The notes beneath the pieces are model-generated. The model saw only the letters and a program-made list of their open reading frames with translations. It was not told the DNA's origin and searched no databases. The translations under genes were made by a program, and so were the position numbers. Positions 46,345 to 55,621 of a stretch of 64,000 nt of DNA are shown here, in pieces. Numbering within the stretch: the stretch's first letter is position 1; each line of letters opens with the position of its first letter. Origin of the DNA: Planctomycetaceae bacterium (lineage in GTDB: Bacteria > Planctomycetota > Planctomycetia > Planctomycetales > Planctomycetaceae); the NCBI GenBank assembly GCA_028284145.1, contig JANQSH010000186.1, positions 53,149 through 117,148 of the forward strand. The letters are read 5' to 3'.

Positions 46345-48957
46345 ATGCCATCTTTTCGCTTTTCCCAAAACCGTTGCGCATTATTCGCTTTGGCCCTGCT
46401 GATTACAATTTTTGTTCAGTCTGCGGCGAAGGCACAAAGGATCAATCTCGATGATTTCGGTCCCGCGACTGGAAACGAAACAGTCGATCCCATCGAAGCC
46501 AGGGCGACGGTTGAATCCCGCCTGGTTCCGGTCGTTCAGGAAGGCCAGTCGGCCGATGAGACCGACACTTTTGCCTTTCAGGTCGAAGTGACATTGCCAC
46601 CTCAGTTTTATCTGTACTCGACCGATCCGACGTTGGGTGGTACGACGCAAATTGAGGTCACTGACGTCGTTGGATTGGAACCGATCGACACGGCATTCAC
46701 GCCGGACCGCAAGCCGAAAGTTGTCTTCGATACGATTCTCAAGGAGTCGATCGGCAAGTATTACGACAACGTCGTCTGGTCGATGCGATTCCGGCTGAAG
46801 CCGGGAGCCGATCGCGATGGTATTCGCGTAAGCGGCAGGATCAAAGAAGCACAGTATTGTACCGATCCACAGGCTGGCGGGTTGTGCAAATTCATTCGCC
46901 CTCCCATGCCCGAGGCGTTGTTGAATGCCAGTTTTGCCCCTGATGCAACACCTGTAGCTCAAAAACCGGAATCCGAATCGTTGCCGGTCATATCGTATCG
47001 TTACGAGGAAGCTCCCTCGGTCTTCGGCAAAACGCCGGTGAGAGTGACTGTCGCCTTGGCACCGGAAACGGCCCTGCCAGGTGATACGGTGACGTTGTCC
47101 GTCACGCTCGATCTGGAAGAGGACTATTTCACCTATTCCGTTTCGATGCCCGAGGGACGTAGTGCCACTCCGACATCGATCTCACTCGACGCGATTGCAG
47201 GGTTGAAGCCGCTTTCCGAAGCATGGATACCGAGTTCACCTGCCAGGAAAAAAATCGTCGAATTAAGCGGCAAAGAGATCGAGCAGGAAACACATCACGG
47301 AAGCATCACATGGACCCGCGAGTTTCAGCTGAACGAGAGCGTCGGCATCGGTGCCTATGGCGTACAGGGCGTCATAACCTATCAAACCTGTGACTCCGTT
47401 TCGTGTCAGCCACCTGCGAATGTCAAATTTGCCATTGGCGAGTTGAAGAACGCAGTTCCGGTGAATTTTCAGAACAACGGCCAGCCTGTACCCGTCACCG
47501 ACGATGTGGAAGGTGCGGTTGCCAAAGCCGGTGAAGAACTGACCAAAGGCGGGATGCTGCCCTTTATTCTGACCGGTGTGATTGCAGGCTTTCTGGCATT
47601 GTTGACCCCCTGTGTGTTTCCCATGATTCCAATTACGGTCAGCTTTTTCCTGAAGCAATCGGACAAAGAGAACCATCGTCCGATTATTATGGCATTGGTC
47701 TACTGTCTGACGATTGTCTTCACTTTCACCATTCCCGGTGTCATCGTCTCAGCCGTATATGGTGTCGACCAAATCAACGCGTTGGCCAATAACACGTGGA
47801 TGAATTTCTTCATTGCAGCTGTGCTGGTCTTTTTCGGGTTGAACATGTTGGGCATGTTTGAGATTCGCGTCCCCGCCGGATTGCTGACCTGGTCGGCCGG
47901 CAAGGAAGCGGCCGGAGGATATCTGGGTGTGTTCTTCATGGCGGTCACGTTCACGCTCGTCTCATTCACCTGCACCTTCGCGTTTGCTGGTACCGTTCTT
48001 GCAGTGGCTTCGCAAGGAGAATTCATTACACCGATTGTAGGCATGCTCTCCTTCTCGATCGCTTTCGCATTGCCATTCTTTTTCCTGGCGTTATTCCCCA
48101 GCTATCTGCAGAAGATTCCCAAAAGCGGGGGGTGGATGAATCGGGTGAAAGTGACAATGGGAATGATCGAAGTCGGAGCAGCCGTCAAGTTTCTGAGCGT
48201 GGCCGATATTGGCCTGTTCAACACGCCGATGTTTCTCGATTCGACGATGGTACTGACAATCTGGATTGTCCTCTGTGCGCTGACGGGGCTTTACCTGCTC
48301 GGCTTTTTCAATCTTCCACACGACACTCCTTCAGAAAGCGTCTCGGTTTTGCAATTGGGATTTGCAACCGCGTTTCTCGGGCTGGCGTTGTTTCTGACGG
48401 CTGGTGTCTTCGCTCCGCAAAAACCAGACAATGTACTCTGGAGCCAGATCGCGTCATTTCTGCCACCGGAATTTGAAACCAGTAGAGATGAGCAGGGGCA
48501 GCATGTGGTCGAGCACGATGGCCTTGAGTTTCTGATTGAATATGACAAAGCGGTCGCGTTGGCCTCGAAAGTCAATCGCCCCCTTTTCCTCGACTTTACC
48601 GGTGTGAATTGCGTCAACTGTCGTTTGATGGAAGATCGAATGACCAAGCCTTACGTAAAATCAGAATTGGAAAAATTCGTTCTCGTGCAGCTTTACACGG
48701 ATATCATTCCCATCGAACAGATGGAGAACGAAGAGGAAGAGGCGTTGTTGGAACAAAACCGAAAATTGCAAACCGAATGGTTTGGCGATGCCACATTGCC
48801 CGGTTACGCGGTTGTCACACCCGATGGCAAAGTCATTCTGGAATCGTTCATTGGCCTGACGGAAGCGGAAAACTTCGCGGAATTTCTGAAACGTGGGTTT
48901 GCGAAGTGGGAACAACAGGGTGTCATCGCGAACAATCCGAAGACGACTTTACGCTGA
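46345..48957 (+). CDS. dsbD: Thiol:disulfide interchange protein DsbD with two N-terminal modules
   Basis: From ATG 46345 (signal FALALLITIFVQSAAKA) the 870-aa product has two tandem DsbD N-terminal-type modules. The first has Cys172-x8-Cys181 (QYCTDPQAGGLC), the second Cys349-x4-Cys354 (TCDSVSC). The membrane core has eight helices with redox Cys423 (LTPCVFP) and Cys543 (SFTCTFAF). The C-terminal thioredoxin domain has CVNC (756-759). DsbD moves electrons from cytoplasmic thioredoxin to the periplasm, for disulfide isomerases or cytochrome c assembly. Two N-terminal modules are unusual; E. coli has one. Confidence 0.92.
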   Translation: MPSFRFSQNRCALFALALLITIFVQSAAKAQRINLDDFGPATGNETVDPIEARATVESRLVPVVQEGQSADETDTFAFQVEVTLPPQFYLYSTDPTLGGTTQIEVTDVVGLEPIDTAFTPDRKPKVVFDTILKESIGKYYDNVVWSMRFRLKPGADRDGIRVSGRIKEAQYCTDPQAGGLCKFIRPPMPEALLNASFAPDATPVAQKPESESLPVISYRYEEAPSVFGKTPVRVTVALAPETALPGDTVTLSVTLDLEEDYFTYSVSMPEGRSATPTSISLDAIAGLKPLSEAWIPSSPARKKIVELSGKEIEQETHHGSITWTREFQLNESVGIGAYGVQGVITYQTCDSVSCQPPANVKFAIGELKNAVPVNFQNNGQPVPVTDDVEGAVAKAGEELTKGGMLPFILTGVIAGFLALLTPCVFPMIPITVSFFLKQSDKENHRPIIMALVYCLTIVFTFTIPGVIVSAVYGVDQINALANNTWMNFFIAAVLVFFGLNMLGMFEIRVPAGLLTWSAGKEAAGGYLGVFFMAVTFTLVSFTCTFAFAGTVLAVASQGEFITPIVGMLSFSIAFALPFFFLALFPSYLQKIPKSGGWMNRVKVTMGMIEVGAAVKFLSVADIGLFNTPMFLDSTMVLTIWIVLCALTGLYLLGFFNLPHDTPSESVSVLQLGFATAFLGLALFLTAGVFAPQKPDNVLWSQIASFLPPEFETSRDEQGQHVVEHDGLEFLIEYDKAVALASKVNRPLFLDFTGVNCVNCRLMEDRMTKPYVKSELEKFVLVQLYTDIIPIEQMENEEEEALLEQNRKLQTEWFGDATLPGYAVVTPDGKVILESFIGLTEAENFAEFLKRGFAKWEQQGVIANNPKTTLR

Positions 48958-49261
48958 TCGGCTTCGCTTACAAACCTGGTAAAATCCGCACACTGAACAT
49001 CGTCTGAACTGAGTGATTTCAAGCTGGTCTCTTCGCGATATGAGTTAAGATATGGCAGCTTTGCCGCAATAGACGGTCTGGGAGAAGTAGCTGAGTTGAC
49101 ATATGTAAATCAGCCGATTCTAATAATGCGCCCCATTTATATTTCAATCGACATCAGGCATAACCCTCGCTGTTGCTGACCTTTGGAAATCCTTGTTGGA
49201 AAAGGGCTCAAAACAGACGCAGGTTTGTGGTTATGTCGCCGAACACCCGAGGGAGAATTAG
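48958..49261. other. 304-bp spacer with a sigma-70-like promoter
   Basis: The promoter candidate for the mini-cytochrome gene is at 49096-49124; the rest shows nothing I can support. Confidence 0.4.
49096..49124 (+). promoter_or_regulatory. Sigma-70-like promoter
   Basis: TTGACA (49096-49101), 17 bp, then TCTAAT (49119-49124); TAATAAT overlaps it. This would give a leader of about 130 nt for the gene at 49262. Confidence 0.5.
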
Positions 49262-49654
49262 ATGCTGAGAATTTCCGCTTTGACTGTCTGTGGTCTTGCC
49301 TTTGTTGCCGCTGCTTTTGTCACCAGCAACCAGAACATGGCTGAAGCTCGTCCCTGGTTCCCGAAAGTATTCGTGGCCAAGTACGAAAACATTTCTGAAA
49401 AGGCGACGGAAAAGAAGTGTGGCGTTTGCCATCCTGGTAAGAGCAAAAAAGACAAGAATGACTACGGCGTTGCCGTTGGCAAAGCGTTGGGTGCTGTCTA
49501 CAAGAAGAAGACCGATGAAGCTGCGGAAGCTTTGGATAAAGCGCTCGACAAAGCCGCTGAACAGGCAAGCTCCACCGAAGGCAAAACTTTTGGTGATCTG
49601 ATCAAAGCTGGCGAGTTGCCCGGCACGGACGAAGTCGTCAAGATGGAAGAATAG
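49262..49654 (+). CDS. Small exported c-type heme protein (single CxxCH)
   Basis: This 130-aa protein has a signal peptide (ALTVCGLAFVAAAFVTSN...AEA). The mature part has one heme c motif, C53-GV-C56-H57, followed by a lysine-rich stretch and then a helical Ala/Lys/Glu region (EAAEALDKALDKAAEQAS). No distal Met is evident; another His or Lys may serve. Its role is unknown; electron transfer is likely. It follows dsbD by 304 bp, which fits as DsbD keeps apocytochrome thiols reduced. The ribosome site GAGGGAG is strong. Confidence 0.78.
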   Translation: MLRISALTVCGLAFVAAAFVTSNQNMAEARPWFPKVFVAKYENISEKATEKKCGVCHPGKSKKDKNDYGVAVGKALGAVYKKKTDEAAEALDKALDKAAEQASSTEGKTFGDLIKAGELPGTDEVVKMEE

Positions 49655-49688
49655 TCATCGGTGAGATCTCTTTGAAACTTGACATCAG

Positions 49689-49724
49689 GCGGGGTCATGC
49701 AGTGCGTGACCCCGCTTTTTGTTT
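49689..49724 (+). terminator. Rho-independent terminator after the mini-cytochrome gene
   Basis: Perfect 9-bp stem GCGGGGTCA / TGACCCCGC with a 9-nt loop and then TTTTTGTTT. Confidence 0.92.
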
Positions 49725-49773
49725 GCCGGGTGCGATCTGGATTTCCCTCAACAATCACAAAGATCTGTCAGAA

Positions 49774-50517
49774 TTACGACCGACCATTCAACCTCATATG
49801 CTCTTCTCCAATGTGCAGGTCGATAACCAAAGGTAGATGGTCCGATGCTCGCCGCGACATGCGCGAGTGAACGACTTTGACATGCCGGATTGTCATCTTA
49901 CCACGATAAAAAGCCTTGTCGAGTGCTCCAACCGCCATGTACGCGGGAAATGTCCGAAAGCGGGACGGTGGTGCCGTTGCCTGATCGAAGCCGTTCTCTT
50001 TGAACGCTCCCCTGGCCAGAGTGTTCCGCCAGTCGTTGAAGTCCCCGGCAATAATTGTCGGCAAATGTTCTGACTCACGAAACAGGCGGTGCTTCAACAG
50101 ATGTGCCACCTGCCAGTGGCGTTCCTTCTCTGCCAGCCCCAAATGCCAGTTAACAAGATGCAACTCCCCTTCGGGTGTATCGATCACTGCCATTTGTGCA
50201 CCGCGCGGTTTGCGATGATTGAACCGCAGGGAGACCTGATGCCGCGACTTGATTGCCCAACGTGACAGGAAAAGATTGCCGTATCCTCCCTGCTTGAGAT
50301 GCACATTCAATTGATACATCTTTGATGCGCTGTTGAAGTATTCTGCGAGCAGTTGAGGTTGATCATGGAACCGGGAACGACGCACATTCCGATCGACTTC
50401 CTGTAGACAAATCAGGTCCGGATTCTCGGCCTCGATCACCTCAATAATGCGCTCCAGCCGATACCGACGGTCATGTCCCCCAATGCCCTTGTGAATGTTG
50501 TAACTCAACAGCCGCAT
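49774..50517 (-). CDS. Endonuclease/exonuclease/phosphatase family protein
   Basis: From ATG 50517 (12 bp past the birA stop) the product has 247 aa. The DNase I-like fold motifs are complete: SYNIHKGIGG with Asn7, CLQEVD with Glu40, VNWHLG, IAGDFNDW and SDHLPLVIDL. Such enzymes cut DNA, phospholipids or inositol phosphates with Mg2+; the target is open. No signal peptide. It is the last gene of a ThuA-birA-EEP run on this strand. Confidence 0.87.
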   Translation of the reverse strand: MRLLSYNIHKGIGGHDRRYRLERIIEVIEAENPDLICLQEVDRNVRRSRFHDQPQLLAEYFNSASKMYQLNVHLKQGGYGNLFLSRWAIKSRHQVSLRFNHRKPRGAQMAVIDTPEGELHLVNWHLGLAEKERHWQVAHLLKHRLFRESEHLPTIIAGDFNDWRNTLARGAFKENGFDQATAPPSRFRTFPAYMAVGALDKAFYRGKMTIRHVKVVHSRMSRRASDHLPLVIDLHIGEEHMRLNGRS

Positions 50518-50528
50518 GATAACTCTGG

Positions 50529-51356
50529 TCAACCTGAGGCATGATCGACGCATTCAATTCGCTCGATTGTGCCGCTGTGAAATCGTTGCATCCCGTGGGC
50601 AGTATCGAGAACCAGACAGCCGGCCTCGTCAATTCCGCGGCACAATCCCTCAACCGCCGGTCGAGGTTCCGGGCGAATCGTCACCAGTTTCCCTGCCAGA
50701 CAATCCCACTTGTTCCAGACAGAGGAACGCCGCCGCGAATCGCCATCTCTGAAGTTTGTAACAGCGATTTCAAATTCCTGCAAAAAGCGAATCAGCAAAT
50801 CGAGTGGTGCTATCTTCTCGCCCGACTCGACAAAAAGTGACGTGGGCGGTGTTACGGTTGGCTCCGTCATCTCCGGCAGTGAATTGTTCACATTCACTCC
50901 CACGCCGACGACAGCGAATCGGGGGCGAACTGAAAGCGACTCGATCAAAATCCCCGAGATCTTTCGACCACTAACAAGCACATCATTAGGCCATTTGAGG
51001 CCAATTTCGGCACTCGGTAAATACCGACGAAGTGATTCGCACAATGCGCTGCCGGCCAACAGCGGCAGCAGGCTGTCATCGTTGTTTGAGGAAAAGCGGC
51101 GTGAAAGATCCAAAACGAGGGAAAAGGTTAGCGCGCCTGACCCTGCAAACCAGCGATTGGCTCCCCGTCCCCGTCCCGCTGTCTGTTCTTTTGCACAGAT
51201 CAGCAACGGGTTCGAAACCACCCCCTCCTGCAGTTTTTTCATAGCATGGCTGTTGGTCGAATCGAGCACGCGGAACGACTCGACATGCTCGATCCAGGTT
51301 TCCTGAAGAATGCGATCGGCGTCCAACAGACTGGCGTCAATCGAGTCATCAACCAT
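50529..51356 (-). CDS. birA: Biotin--[acetyl-CoA-carboxylase] ligase
   Basis: This 275-aa enzyme attaches biotin to the carrier lysine of biotin enzymes. It has the biotin loop GRGRGANRW, KWPNDVLV and GKISGILIE-type motif (GRKISGILIES), then VGVGVNVNN and a C-terminal SH3-like domain. It lacks the N-terminal helix-turn-helix of E. coli BirA, so it is a class I ligase with no repressor role. The ATG at 51356 lies just after the ThuA stop (51359-51361), so coupling is likely. Confidence 0.93.
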   Translation of the reverse strand: MVDDSIDASLLDADRILQETWIEHVESFRVLDSTNSHAMKKLQEGVVSNPLLICAKEQTAGRGRGANRWFAGSGALTFSLVLDLSRRFSSNNDDSLLPLLAGSALCESLRRYLPSAEIGLKWPNDVLVSGRKISGILIESLSVRPRFAVVGVGVNVNNSLPEMTEPTVTPPTSLFVESGEKIAPLDLLIRFLQEFEIAVTNFRDGDSRRRSSVWNKWDCLAGKLVTIRPEPRPAVEGLCRGIDEAGCLVLDTAHGMQRFHSGTIERIECVDHASG

Positions 51357-51358
51357 CG

Positions 51359-52252
51359 TCAATTCTTTGCTGCCTCAGCATCTTTTTTCGATTTTTCATT
51401 CCAGGCTTTCGAAACCTTGGGATTCGGCGTCGCGGAACCTTCCGCCATTCCGAGGATCCAACGAATTGCTCCTTCAGTCGAATTGAGAAACTCTTCATTC
51501 GTCCAGGTCTGATTGTTGTGGCCCAGATTGTTCATGAAAATTTTTCCGTCGCCATAAGACCGACACCATGCGACAGGCACATGGTAGGGCATCTTCTTCT
51601 CCGTCTTTTCCATATCGAGACTCATCAGCACTCGAACATTTTCCGGATGCCAGTTGTTGTACTGGTAGATTTCATCCTTGAACCTGAATGAATCACCGAA
51701 TGGTTTCATCGCGGGATGCTGCGTATCGTGTACCTGAATGGCGACCGTCGTACCACTTCCCCAAGGGTGTCCGTTGAATGTACCGCCGGAAATCTCGATG
51801 TACCATTTGTACTTGTCGAAATCCTTATGGTCCGGCTTGAAGCGGTATGTGTCGGTGGCAGAGTGAAAACCGATGAACCCGTGGCCCTTCTGTTTCAGCC
51901 AGACATTCGTGAAGTAGTCCCGTGCTTCATCGCTGATCGGCAGCACACCCGTTGTGTAAAACATCACGATGTCGTAATTTTGCAGGTTTTCCCTGGTGAA
52001 GTCGAGTTCACAATTCTGAGTACAGTCGACTTCAAACAAGCCGGACGTCTGGCCCAGTTGCTTCATGGCGATTTCCGCAGGTGCCAACTTATTCTTCCGG
52101 GTGACCACTCCGTGCCGAAAGCCTTTGCTCTGCGTGACAAACAAAACACGCGTTTTCTTGTCACCTTTCTCCGCAGTCTCTCCTTTGGCGGGGAAAGAGA
52201 ATGCTGCTAACGTGATCAACATCAACATGGAAACCGTTAAACCGCGAACCAT
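51359..52252 (-). CDS. Exported ThuA-domain protein
   Basis: ATG 52252 has GGGAG upstream and gives 297 aa; the frame opens further upstream only because it reads through a family A repeat. A signal peptide (SMLMLITLAAFSFPAKG) precedes the ThuA fold: RVLFVTQSKGFRHGVV, YDIVMFYTTG, GFIGFHSATDTY, GGTFNGHPW and MPYHVPVAWCRSYGDGKIFMNNLGHN. ThuA is a class I amidotransferase-like fold linked to trehalose and sugar use; secreted planctomycete members are numerous and have no proven activity. Confidence 0.87.
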   Translation of the reverse strand: MVRGLTVSMLMLITLAAFSFPAKGETAEKGDKKTRVLFVTQSKGFRHGVVTRKNKLAPAEIAMKQLGQTSGLFEVDCTQNCELDFTRENLQNYDIVMFYTTGVLPISDEARDYFTNVWLKQKGHGFIGFHSATDTYRFKPDHKDFDKYKWYIEISGGTFNGHPWGSGTTVAIQVHDTQHPAMKPFGDSFRFKDEIYQYNNWHPENVRVLMSLDMEKTEKKMPYHVPVAWCRSYGDGKIFMNNLGHNNQTWTNEEFLNSTEGAIRWILGMAEGSATPNPKVSKAWNEKSKKDAEAAKN

Positions 52253-52356
52253 TGTCAACTCCCTGTAAATAGAAATGGCGACCTTCGGACGCACCCGACC
52301 AACTCTCACACCGACCGGTGATTGAGCAGGGTGAAAGTGGCGATGGTCGAACTCTC

Positions 52357-52459
52357 CAGAGCGTATTACGCTCTTCTGTACCACGATGGGCGTCGTTTGG
52401 CCTGCAGACAAAGGCCCCCCACGAGCCAGATACGTCATATCAGAAGGTAAACTGCTCTA
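52357..52459 (-). repeat. Family A palindromic repeat, copy 13
   Basis: AGAGCGTATTACGCTCTTCTG...AAACTGCTCTA, TA kept at the right side. Complete right-end hairpin. Confidence 0.88.
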
Positions 52460-52587
52460 ATTTGGCCAGATGGGACCGGAAACATATTGGAACAGCCCCT
52501 TCTCTTCGATTTCATCATACGCAGAGGTGCATGCAATCGCAATTTGCCAACCCGTTTTGATGACGGAATGCACCTTTCGGAGCGTCA

Positions 52588-54009
52588 TCAATCGGCAGTC
52601 GGCTCATCAACAGCGGGGGGAATCTCCCGACCATGCGGATCGATCTCCAATCCCTCCAGTTCGCTGGCAAGGGTCTCACGCAGATCAACGTCGATAAAGT
52701 GTTCCACACGCGCTGCGGTTTCGTGCAGGTGGTCTTCCGGCAGGTCGAAGTGCCGGGCCATATAGCTTTCCCACAAACGGTGCGAGCGGACCAGTTTTTG
52801 AGCCGTCCGCCGCCCTGATTCGGTCAACCGGTATCCTTCGGGTGTCATCAGTATTCGTTCCCGCTGCAACAATTGACGAATAGCCAAAGTCGACAAAATC
52901 CACCCGGCGTGATGCAGCGATTCGCTGATTCTCTTTCGCGAAATGACAACTGGCTCATTTCCGGATTGCTGCGATTCCTCACGTCGATACAGGAAACCGA
53001 GGACATCCTCGCGTACAATTCTCAACCGCAGCGAGAACCGCTGCAGCAGTTTGCTCAACAGGCCATGTCGCGGGCCGGCAAGCAGCGCGGCGATGAAGAA
53101 CAGCCCCGCCACCGCTGCCATCATTCCGGGCGTGCTGGCACTGGTGACCGTTGTGAATCCGATTCGCCGAAAGAAAATCGGTGGCAGGGTCATCGCCGCA
53201 ACATGACCGAACAACGCACTCGCGGCTGCCACCACAAGACTGATCACGATCATGTGTGAGAGTCGATCAGACAGGAGATACGCCGTCGCCGCGGGGACAA
53301 TCAGCATGGCGATCACCAGGATGTTGCCAACGCTTTCAAATGACGCAACCAGTGTGATCGCTGTCACGCACATCAATCCGTAATGCATAGCACTGGCATT
53401 GACGCCCACGGTCGTCGCCAAACCGGGATCGAACGCGCTGATTTTCAGTTCCTTGTAAAACAGGACGACCAAAATCGCATTCACCAGCAATACCGAGCCA
53501 TTGACCACCGCCATCCTCGGTACCGACGACTCGCCGATGGTATCCATCCACGCGGTTTCGACCATGCCGTAGAGGACGCAGTCGGGATCGATATGCACAT
53601 TGTCCGCAGCCCGGCGGATCAGCAGCAAACCCACAGCATACAGAGATAAAAACACAACACCAAGCGCTGCTGTGCTTTCGACCCGTCCCAGTTTCTGCAC
53701 CCACTCGGTCAACAGGGCGGTCAGAATGCCGAAGATGATTGCACCGATGAACATCGCCAGATGCATCGTCGTACCACGTGAGGAATCATCGATCACTCCA
53801 CTTTGGAGCAGGTGATGCGTTAAGAGAAACGCGATCACAATTCCGGGCAAAACCGTATGGCTGATCGCATCACCCATCATACTCTGGCGGCGCAGCACGA
53901 GGAAATTTCCCGGGAGCGCACAGGCCATTGAAGCGAGCGCCGCCGTCAGGACGATCCAGGTATCGATCGCCCCCCAGTCGAAAAGGATGGCCCAAAATTC
54001 AGCGAACAC
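52588..54009 (-). CDS. Mn/Zn ABC transporter permease fused to DtxR/MntR-like domain (second permease)
   Basis: Residues 1-315 are an ABC-3 permease with 8-9 helices (LRRQSMMGDAISHTVLPGI coupling region, LVIAMLIVPAATAYLL). Residues about 345-460 are a winged-helix and dimerisation module of the DtxR/MntR type: ILSTLAIRQLLQRERI, GYRLTESGRRTAQKLVRSHRLWE, then EHFIDVDLRETLASELEGL and DPHGREIP. Likely metal ligands by alignment are His410, His429, Glu436 and His437; the position of DtxR Cys102 is Ala433. A recognition helix is not obvious. GTG start at 54009. Last gene of the importer operon. Confidence 0.87.
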   Translation of the reverse strand: MFAEFWAILFDWGAIDTWIVLTAALASMACALPGNFLVLRRQSMMGDAISHTVLPGIVIAFLLTHHLLQSGVIDDSSRGTTMHLAMFIGAIIFGILTALLTEWVQKLGRVESTAALGVVFLSLYAVGLLLIRRAADNVHIDPDCVLYGMVETAWMDTIGESSVPRMAVVNGSVLLVNAILVVLFYKELKISAFDPGLATTVGVNASAMHYGLMCVTAITLVASFESVGNILVIAMLIVPAATAYLLSDRLSHMIVISLVVAAASALFGHVAAMTLPPIFFRRIGFTTVTSASTPGMMAAVAGLFFIAALLAGPRHGLLSKLLQRFSLRLRIVREDVLGFLYRREESQQSGNEPVVISRKRISESLHHAGWILSTLAIRQLLQRERILMTPEGYRLTESGRRTAQKLVRSHRLWESYMARHFDLPEDHLHETAARVEHFIDVDLRETLASELEGLEIDPHGREIPPAVDEPTAD

Positions 54010-54055
54010 GGAATCGGTTCTCGTTCAGGTTGAAAATTCTCTGGGGTAATCTGAG

Positions 54056-55621
54056 TCAGGGATCCACTGCGGATGCGGCTGGCTCTTCCGTCGATTCAAT
54101 TATATGCGGATCAATTGCATGCGGACTGGGTGGCACCGTCATGTGTGGAAACCGTTCTGCCAGCAACAAGTTCAATTCTGTGATCAAATCGGCCGAAAGG
54201 ACGTGTTCAATCGTGTCCGCGTCTCGATCGACATGGCTCGGCGCGACATCCGCATAATGAATGAGGTACAATTCCCACAAGCGATGATTCCGTACAACTC
54301 GACGAGCTTCATTCGCGCCGGTTTCGGTCAAGCGAAACTTCGTCGGGCTCAGGCTGTAAATCAGATCGGCATCACCAGCCAATTTCAGAGCGAGGTTGAA
54401 TCGACGTCGACTCCAGGTCCGCATGCCCAAAAGCCTGTTGAATTCGAGCGTCTGTTTGGTCATCAAACTGGCAGCCCGTCCGTTGGCCTTGATAATCAAC
54501 GGTTCAAGATATTCGTAGCAGGCTCGCATTAAATCGAGCCGAGCCGTCTTCCGCCTGAGATGAAGTTGAATTAACCAGCGCCGCAACACGCCGCGACGTG
54601 TGCCGAGGATTAAACTCAGTACAAAAAAAAACGTTCCCATCAAAACAATAATCGCGCCGGCGGAAAGTCGGGGGACCAAAGCGCTCGCGATGACTCCTAA
54701 TGCCGCGCTCACCCCGCCCAGAACGGCCGAGATGATCGTCATCCAAAGCAGGCGGTCTGACCAGAACCGGGCGGCGACAGCAGGAATGATGAACATGGCG
54801 GCAACAAGCAGCAACCCCACACTCTGCACACCGACAATTCCGACCGTAACGACCATCAACATCAACGACAGGTCCAATATCAGCACGGGCCAGCCTTGTG
54901 TTGTAGCGAAATCCTCATCGAAACAGAGCAGGGCAAACTCTTTGAAGAGTAGCAGACTCATAACCAGAACCGCGAGTGACGACCAGCCAATAAATTTGAC
55001 GTCTGCCGCGACCAGAGAGGCTGCCTTTCCGAAGATGAAATGGTTCAATCCGGCTGCATTTCCAGTCGGAATGTTCTGAATGATGGTAAACAACGCGATG
55101 CCGAATCCAAAAAAAATACTCAGCACGATCGCCATCGCCGCATCTTCCCGAATGCGGGAATACTTGCGGATGAGAGTCGTCAACACCAGCCCGAGCAAAC
55201 TCGCAATAAAGGCTCCCATCATCAGACCGGGAAACCAGCGTCCCTGCCCTGGGGAAATCGCTTCCATTACCAGAAAGGCAACCGCGATCCCCGGTAATGC
55301 AGTATGTCCGACGACATCACCCACGAGTGACCGACGTCGCATGAGCATAAACGTGCCGACAATTCCGCCGGAAATGCCAAGCAGAACCGTTCCCAAAAGG
55401 ACAACACGAGTGTTGTAGTCCTGCAACGTCAGCACGCGGACGACGTGACCGAATGATGGGTTAACGGCTGCTCGCCGACTGGGAGGATGGTCGTGTCCAA
55501 TCTCGTTCGCAGAAGCAGCATCGGCCATCAAAACGACGGCGATGAAGATGAAAAAGCCAATTGTGAGAAGAAGCTCTTTTGTTGACCATTGAGACTGAAA
55601 GCATTTTCGCAGGCTTGTCAT
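54056..55621 (-). CDS. Mn/Zn ABC transporter permease fused to DtxR/MntR-like domain (first permease)
   Basis: This 521-aa protein has an extra N-terminal helix, a short His-containing loop (EIGHDHPPSRR), then an ABC-3 permease (about 70-340; MRRRSLVGDVVGHTALPGI). Residues 355-500 again form a DtxR/MntR-like module: KFRLTETGANEARRVVRNHRLWELYL and VDRDADTIEHVLSADLITELN. By alignment His446, Asp469, Glu472 and His473 match the metal site (His79, Cys102, Glu105, His106 of DtxR), so this copy is the better preserved sensor. The ATG overlaps the ATPase stop (ATGA). Confidence 0.88.
   Translation of the reverse strand: MTSLRKCFQSQWSTKELLLTIGFFIFIAVVLMADAASANEIGHDHPPSRRAAVNPSFGHVVRVLTLQDYNTRVVLLGTVLLGISGGIVGTFMLMRRRSLVGDVVGHTALPGIAVAFLVMEAISPGQGRWFPGLMMGAFIASLLGLVLTTLIRKYSRIREDAAMAIVLSIFFGFGIALFTIIQNIPTGNAAGLNHFIFGKAASLVAADVKFIGWSSLAVLVMSLLLFKEFALLCFDEDFATTQGWPVLILDLSLMLMVVTVGIVGVQSVGLLLVAAMFIIPAVAARFWSDRLLWMTIISAVLGGVSAALGVIASALVPRLSAGAIIVLMGTFFFVLSLILGTRRGVLRRWLIQLHLRRKTARLDLMRACYEYLEPLIIKANGRAASLMTKQTLEFNRLLGMRTWSRRRFNLALKLAGDADLIYSLSPTKFRLTETGANEARRVVRNHRLWELYLIHYADVAPSHVDRDADTIEHVLSADLITELNLLLAERFPHMTVPPSPHAIDPHIIESTEEPAASAVDP

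Noticed and set aside
51363..52438. ThuA frame extended to 52438
   Set aside because: The extra residues read through a family A repeat and precede the signal peptide; ATG 52252 has a proper ribosome site.
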